NCBI GenBank assembly: GCA_016776525.1
Contig: JADHTD010000027.1
Coordinates: 1-15,805 of the forward strand
From: Rhodospirillales bacterium
GTDB lineage: Bacteria; Pseudomonadota; Alphaproteobacteria; Rhodospirillales; JADHTD01
DNA length: 15,805 bases
Direction: 5' to 3'
The notes under the pieces were generated by a model. That model did no database searches. It was not told the origin of the DNA and saw nothing but the letters and a program-made list of their open reading frames with translations. A program made the position numbers and the translations under genes. Below, piece after piece: positions 13,091-15,805 of this stretch. Within the stretch, counting starts at the first letter, position 1. Each line of letters starts with the position of its first letter.

Positions 13091-13270
13091 TTACAGGATG
13101 CAGTGCTTGGCAAAGTCCTTGGCTTCGGTCGCCGTCCACTGTCCTTTGTCTTTCGCCTTCAGGTCTTCACACCATTCCTTGCTGCCCACTTCCGGTGAAC
13201 AGGCGGCGAGCCCGATGGCCGCGGCCATAACCAAGGCGACAACAAAAGAGGTCTTTCTGAGAAATGACAT
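13091..13270 (-). CDS. Small DUF3012-family lipoprotein
   Basis: A 59-residue protein. Its N-terminal signal has positive residues (MSFLRK), a hydrophobic core and the lipobox LAAC with the acylated Cys at 24. The mature part begins CSPEVGSKEWCEDLKAKDKG, continues with WTATEAKDFAKHC and ends two residues after the last Cys. That pattern (SPEVGSxxWC and EAxxFAxHC) is the DUF3012 signature as I know it. Two mature cysteines besides the lipid Cys (34 and 57) could form a disulfide. GAGGGAG lies at a good distance before ATG 13270, and a strong terminator follows the stop. The family is widespread in proteobacteria and has no known function. A membrane-anchored periplasmic protein is the safe description. 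Confidence 0.85.
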   Translation of the reverse strand: MSFLRKTSFVVALVMAAAIGLAACSPEVGSKEWCEDLKAKDKGQWTATEAKDFAKHCIL

Positions 13271-13336
13271 GGGGCTGCTCCCTCGATACGTGATGTATGG
13301 TCAAAGTGGTATCACGTTCTGCCGTATAGGTACAGC

Positions 13337-13360
13337 AAATGAATAGCATTGTATTCATTT
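13337..13360. repeat. 24-base AT-rich dyad beyond the ligase gene
   Basis: AAATGAATA and TATTCATTT form a perfect 9-base inverted repeat around GCATTG. It ends exactly where the sequence shared with the second ligase copy begins (13361). It could be a weak terminator for the leftward ligase transcript or an operator for the lipoprotein gene; neither is established. Confidence 0.5.
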
Positions 13361-13395
13361 TGGCCGGTGGGTTTGTCCCTTGGCCGGGCTAAAGT
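13361..13395. repeat. Left copy of the ligase duplication's 3' flank
   Basis: The 35 bases after the copy 1 stop nearly repeat those after the copy 2 stop (14973-15007), starting with TGGCCGGTGG and including TTTGTCCCTTGGCCGGGC. Homology stops sharply at 13361/14973, which marks one edge of the duplicated block. Confidence 0.8.
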
Positions 13396-14874
13396 TTAAC
13401 CCCGATTCCGCAACAGGGTGTTTAATGTGTTGCGCTGAATTTTTCCGGTCGGGGTCCTGGGGATTTTTTTGACCGCCACAATTTCATAACGGCCCAGTTT
13501 CTCCGGCAGCAGGGGGATGATTTGCGGTTCCAGGTCAGCCAGTTTCCGGGAACCGTCCAGGACCAGGGCGACCCAGACCACGTTATTGCCGTCCGGGTCG
13601 GGCAGCGCGGTGACTCCGACGTCCTTAACCGGCAGGCCTTCCGCCAGTATTTCTTCAATCCTGTGGGGAGCGATTTTAAAGCCGCGGATATTGAGTATGT
13701 CATCGTCCCGGCCGAGTAGTGCCAATGTGTCGGCATCTTCCATGACGCCCCTGTCGCCGGGGTAAAACCAGCCGTCCCGAAACATGCGGGCGGTGGTTTC
13801 CGGGTCGCCAATATAACCATCCGTGCAGCCGTCGCTCTTGATGCGGACCGGTCCCGGCTGTCCCATCACCGGCCGGTCCTGGTCGTCGACCACCTCGACG
13901 CGGACGCCGGGCAGCACGGTGCCGGTGCCATCGGCATTCATGGTGCAGATCGGTCCGGTTTCGTTGGTTCCGTAACCATCGATTAAGTTGACGGCCAGAC
14001 GGTCCTGGGCGCGCTTGCGAATGGCCTTCGGGACGGGTGCGCCGATCATGAGGAGGGTCAGGTCCGGCGGTTTCACGTAGCCTTCGGGAAGGGTGTCGAG
14101 CAGCGTCATCAAGGTGACCGGCAACAGCGTCACATGGGTTGCTTCATATTTGGTCAAAGCCTGTGCCAGGCTGACGTTGCCGGCAATAATGCAGGTCCCG
14201 CCAGCACGAAGGCAGGCCGTTGAATTGCTGTAAATGGACTGGATGGCGAATCCCATATGGAGCATATAACGGGTCTGCCGGGAATAACCGGAACGCTGGG
14301 TGCATTGATTGATCCAAAATTCCTGGTTGCGCGCCGTGCTGGCCTTCCATTTGGTTCTGCCGGTGGTGCCGGAAGTATGGCCGATGCGCACCGGTGTGTC
14401 GGGGTGTAGGTATACCAAGTCCCCGTTGTCTTTCGCTTTCCCGGCCAGGGCTGCTTCAATCCACTTGCCGGTAAGCTCGTGCACCCGCTTGGCGCTTTTC
14501 GGGGCCATGCCGGGAGAGCCGATCACCAAATCGACGGATTTCAGGAGCGGCTGCACCGTCTTGATTGTTTCCCGGTCAAAGGAAGCGGTGACAACGCCCA
14601 GCGTCTCGAAAGCCAGAACCAACAGGAAATGGTGATAGAACGCCGTCCATTCGATGGCCACGGTTTGGCCGGGATGCAAACCGAATTGGCGGACGGCGGC
14701 GGTGATCCGGCCCAGGTCGCGGTGGAATTCGGCGTAGGTAATTTCGCTGTCGCCATCGATGACGGCCACGGAGGCGGGCCGTTGATCGGCATGATAGGCG
14801 ACGAAGGCGGCGGTGGCCGCTACCGTCCGGATGCCGTCCGGGGCCGGTGGAAAAGGTGGTCCGGGGTAATCCAA
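13396..14874 (-). CDS. AMP-forming acyl/aryl acid-CoA ligase family protein (ANL superfamily), copy 1
   Basis: A complete 492-residue adenylating enzyme. The core motifs are A3 HTSGTTGRTKW (166-176; P-loop, with RTKW replacing the common xPKG), A5 YGTNETG (301-307), A7 DGWFYPGD (367-374), A8 GRDDDILNIRGFKIAP (388-403) and A10 PTGKIQR (475-481), where Lys478 is the catalytic lysine. Such enzymes activate a carboxylic acid with ATP and pass the acyl group to CoA or a carrier. The acid is not predictable here. The start is TTG 14874: AAGGAGG lies about six bases upstream, a near-ideal ribosome-binding site, and no better ATG exists. It is the downstream member of a tandem pair; its C-terminal half is about 80% identical to the second copy. 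The leading MDYPGPPFPP segment is unusual, and I cannot place the subfamily. Confidence 0.9.
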   Translation of the reverse strand: MDYPGPPFPPAPDGIRTVAATAAFVAYHADQRPASVAVIDGDSEITYAEFHRDLGRITAAVRQFGLHPGQTVAIEWTAFYHHFLLVLAFETLGVVTASFDRETIKTVQPLLKSVDLVIGSPGMAPKSAKRVHELTGKWIEAALAGKAKDNGDLVYLHPDTPVRIGHTSGTTGRTKWKASTARNQEFWINQCTQRSGYSRQTRYMLHMGFAIQSIYSNSTACLRAGGTCIIAGNVSLAQALTKYEATHVTLLPVTLMTLLDTLPEGYVKPPDLTLLMIGAPVPKAIRKRAQDRLAVNLIDGYGTNETGPICTMNADGTGTVLPGVRVEVVDDQDRPVMGQPGPVRIKSDGCTDGYIGDPETTARMFRDGWFYPGDRGVMEDADTLALLGRDDDILNIRGFKIAPHRIEEILAEGLPVKDVGVTALPDPDGNNVVWVALVLDGSRKLADLEPQIIPLLPEKLGRYEIVAVKKIPRTPTGKIQRNTLNTLLRNRG

Positions 14875-14879
14875 GGTTA

Positions 14880-14886
14880 CCCTCCT
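14880..14886 (-). promoter_or_regulatory. Strong ribosome-binding site deciding a TTG start
   Basis: AAGGAGG on the minus strand lies about six bases before TTG 14874. Its complementarity to the 16S anti-Shine-Dalgarno sequence supports initiation at this rare start codon. Confidence 0.75.
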
Positions 14887-14972
14887 TAATGGCCCTTATT
14901 GGCCTGAGCGCCTATTGCCTTTTTTAAGGGGTAATCCGCCAGTTTTCCACCCATAGCGTCGTCACCCCCTGG

Positions 14973-15007
14973 TGGCCGGTGGATTTGTCCCTTGGCCGGG
15001 CAAACGT
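14973..15007. repeat. Right copy of the ligase duplication's 3' flank
   Basis: This is the partner of 13361-13395, offset by 1612 bases and with only a few substitutions. The rest of the 14875-14972 spacer shows no match beside copy 1. It holds the copy 1 ribosome-binding site and no other recognisable feature. Confidence 0.8.
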
Positions 15008-15805
15008 TTAATCCCGTTTCAGCAGCATGGCGTTTAATGTATTGCGCTGAATTTTGCCGGTCGGGGTCCTGGGGATTTTTTTGACCGCCACAATTTCATA
15101 ACGGACCAGTTTTCCCGTCAGCAGGGGGTTGATTTGCGGTTTCAGGTCGGCCAGTTTCCGGGAACCGTCCAGGACCAAGGCGACTCTGACCACGTTATTG
15201 CCGTCCGGGTCGGGCAGTGCGGTGACGCCGACATCCTTAACCGGCAGGCCTTCCATCAGGATTTCTTCAATCCTGTGAGGAGCGATTTTCAAGCCGCGGA
15301 TGTTCATGATGTCGTCGGCCCGGCCGATCAATTTCAATGTGTCGGCGTCCTCCATAAGGCCCAGGTCCCCGGGATAGAACCAACCGTCCCGGAACATGCG
15401 GGCGGTGGTTTCGGGATCATCCAGGTAACCGTCAATGATGCCTAGGCTTTTGATGCGGACCCGGCCCGGCTGTCCCATCACCGGGCGGCCCTGTTCATCG
15501 ACCACTTCGACCTGCACGCCGGGCAGCACGGTGCCGGTGCCGTCGGCATTCATGGTGCAGATCGGTCCGATTTCGTTGGTCCCGTAACTTTCGATCAGCT
15601 TGACGGCCAGTCGATCCAAGGCGCGCTTGCGAACGTTGTCCGGCACCGGGGCGCCGATGGTGGCGATGCAGAGGTTTTCCGGCTTCACGTAATCCTCGGA
15701 TAGATTGTCGAGCAGCGAAACAAGGATCAGCGGCAGCAGGGTCACATGGGTCGCCTCGAAATCCGTCAGGGCCCGGGCAAGATTGACGCGGGGAGCAGAA
15801 ATGCA
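15008..15805 (-). CDS. AMP-forming acid ligase (ANL superfamily), copy 2, cut by window end
   Basis: The C-terminal ~265 residues of a second adenylating enzyme; the frame is open through the right edge, so the start lies outside. Present are A5 YGTNEIG, A7 DGWFYPGD, A8 GRADDIMNIRGLKIAP and A10 PTGKIQR with the catalytic Lys. Hand alignment with copy 1 over 245 residues gives roughly 50 differences, about 80% identity. Homology extends through the stop into 35 bases of 3' flank, at a constant offset of 1612 bases. Differences cluster in the segment before A5 (around LPLILVSLLDNLSEDYVKPENLCIAT), near the substrate pocket in this family, so the copies may prefer different acids (inference). Internal Met codons such as 15745 are not real starts, because conserved ligase sequence continues upstream of them. 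Confidence 0.9.
   Translation of the reverse strand, partial: CISAPRVNLARALTDFEATHVTLLPLILVSLLDNLSEDYVKPENLCIATIGAPVPDNVRKRALDRLAVKLIESYGTNEIGPICTMNADGTGTVLPGVQVEVVDEQGRPVMGQPGRVRIKSLGIIDGYLDDPETTARMFRDGWFYPGDLGLMEDADTLKLIGRADDIMNIRGLKIAPHRIEEILMEGLPVKDVGVTALPDPDGNNVVRVALVLDGSRKLADLKPQINPLLTGKLVRYEIVAVKKIPRTPTGKIQRNTLNAMLLKRD

Noticed and set aside
1..15805. tRNA, rRNA, riboswitch, transposase or toxin-antitoxin genes
   Set aside because: None were recognised on reading both strands; structured RNAs without strong motifs could be missed by eye.

Overview
The window looks like a GC-rich proteobacterial chromosome, most likely an alphaproteobacterium of the Rhodospirillales type. This is an inference from gene content (TAXI-type TRAP transporter, serine-glyoxylate aminotransferase-like enzyme, tandem Usp protein behind an FNR/FixK-like box, DUF3012 lipoprotein, GFA protein) and from codon use; no rRNA or marker gene is present to confirm it. 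The first ~1 kb is clearly AT-richer (26 of 60 bases are G/C in line 61-120, against 44 of 60 in line 1861-1920), which suggests the edge of a transferred segment.

Layout, left to right. (1) 50-808, minus: an FkbM-type methyltransferase in the AT-rich segment. (2) 1123-2646: a cupin protein (minus), with a terminator beyond its end, divergent from an orphan nitrate/taurine-type ABC ATPase (plus). (3) 2838-5747, plus: a TAXI-type TRAP transporter, made of a periplasmic binding protein and a fused membrane subunit, with a strong intrinsic terminator between them. (4) 5777-8577, minus: a serine-glyoxylate-type aminotransferase, and upstream of it an NHLRC2-like thioredoxin/beta-propeller protein whose CxxC pair has become SxxS. 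(5) 8578-9052: a 475-base gene-free region with two perfect, oppositely oriented DnaA boxes and an FNR-like box placed exactly for class II activation of the next gene. (6) 9053-10445, plus: a tandem universal stress protein, a nested inverted-repeat terminator region and a GFA-family zinc protein. (7) 10509-12397, minus: a translationally coupled OppB/OppC-type permease pair with no ATPase or binding protein beside it; the last codons and stop of oppC belong to a three-copy 26-base tandem repeat. (8) 12479-13270, minus: a small periplasmic dihaem cytochrome c built from two homologous halves, and a 59-residue DUF3012 lipoprotein with its own terminator. (9) 13396-15805, minus: two tandem paralogous AMP-forming acid ligases, about 80% identical over the overlap, the second cut by the window end.

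The genes do not form one pathway. They are small independent units: acid uptake (TRAP), C2/amino acid metabolism (aminotransferase), low-oxygen or stress response (Usp with FNR box, cytochrome), peptide or nickel-type transport (OppBC) and acid activation (ligases). The points most worth a second look are the DnaA-box intergenic region, the FNR promoter, the redox-dead-looking NHLRC2 homologue, the internally duplicated dihaem cytochrome and the recent ligase duplication.
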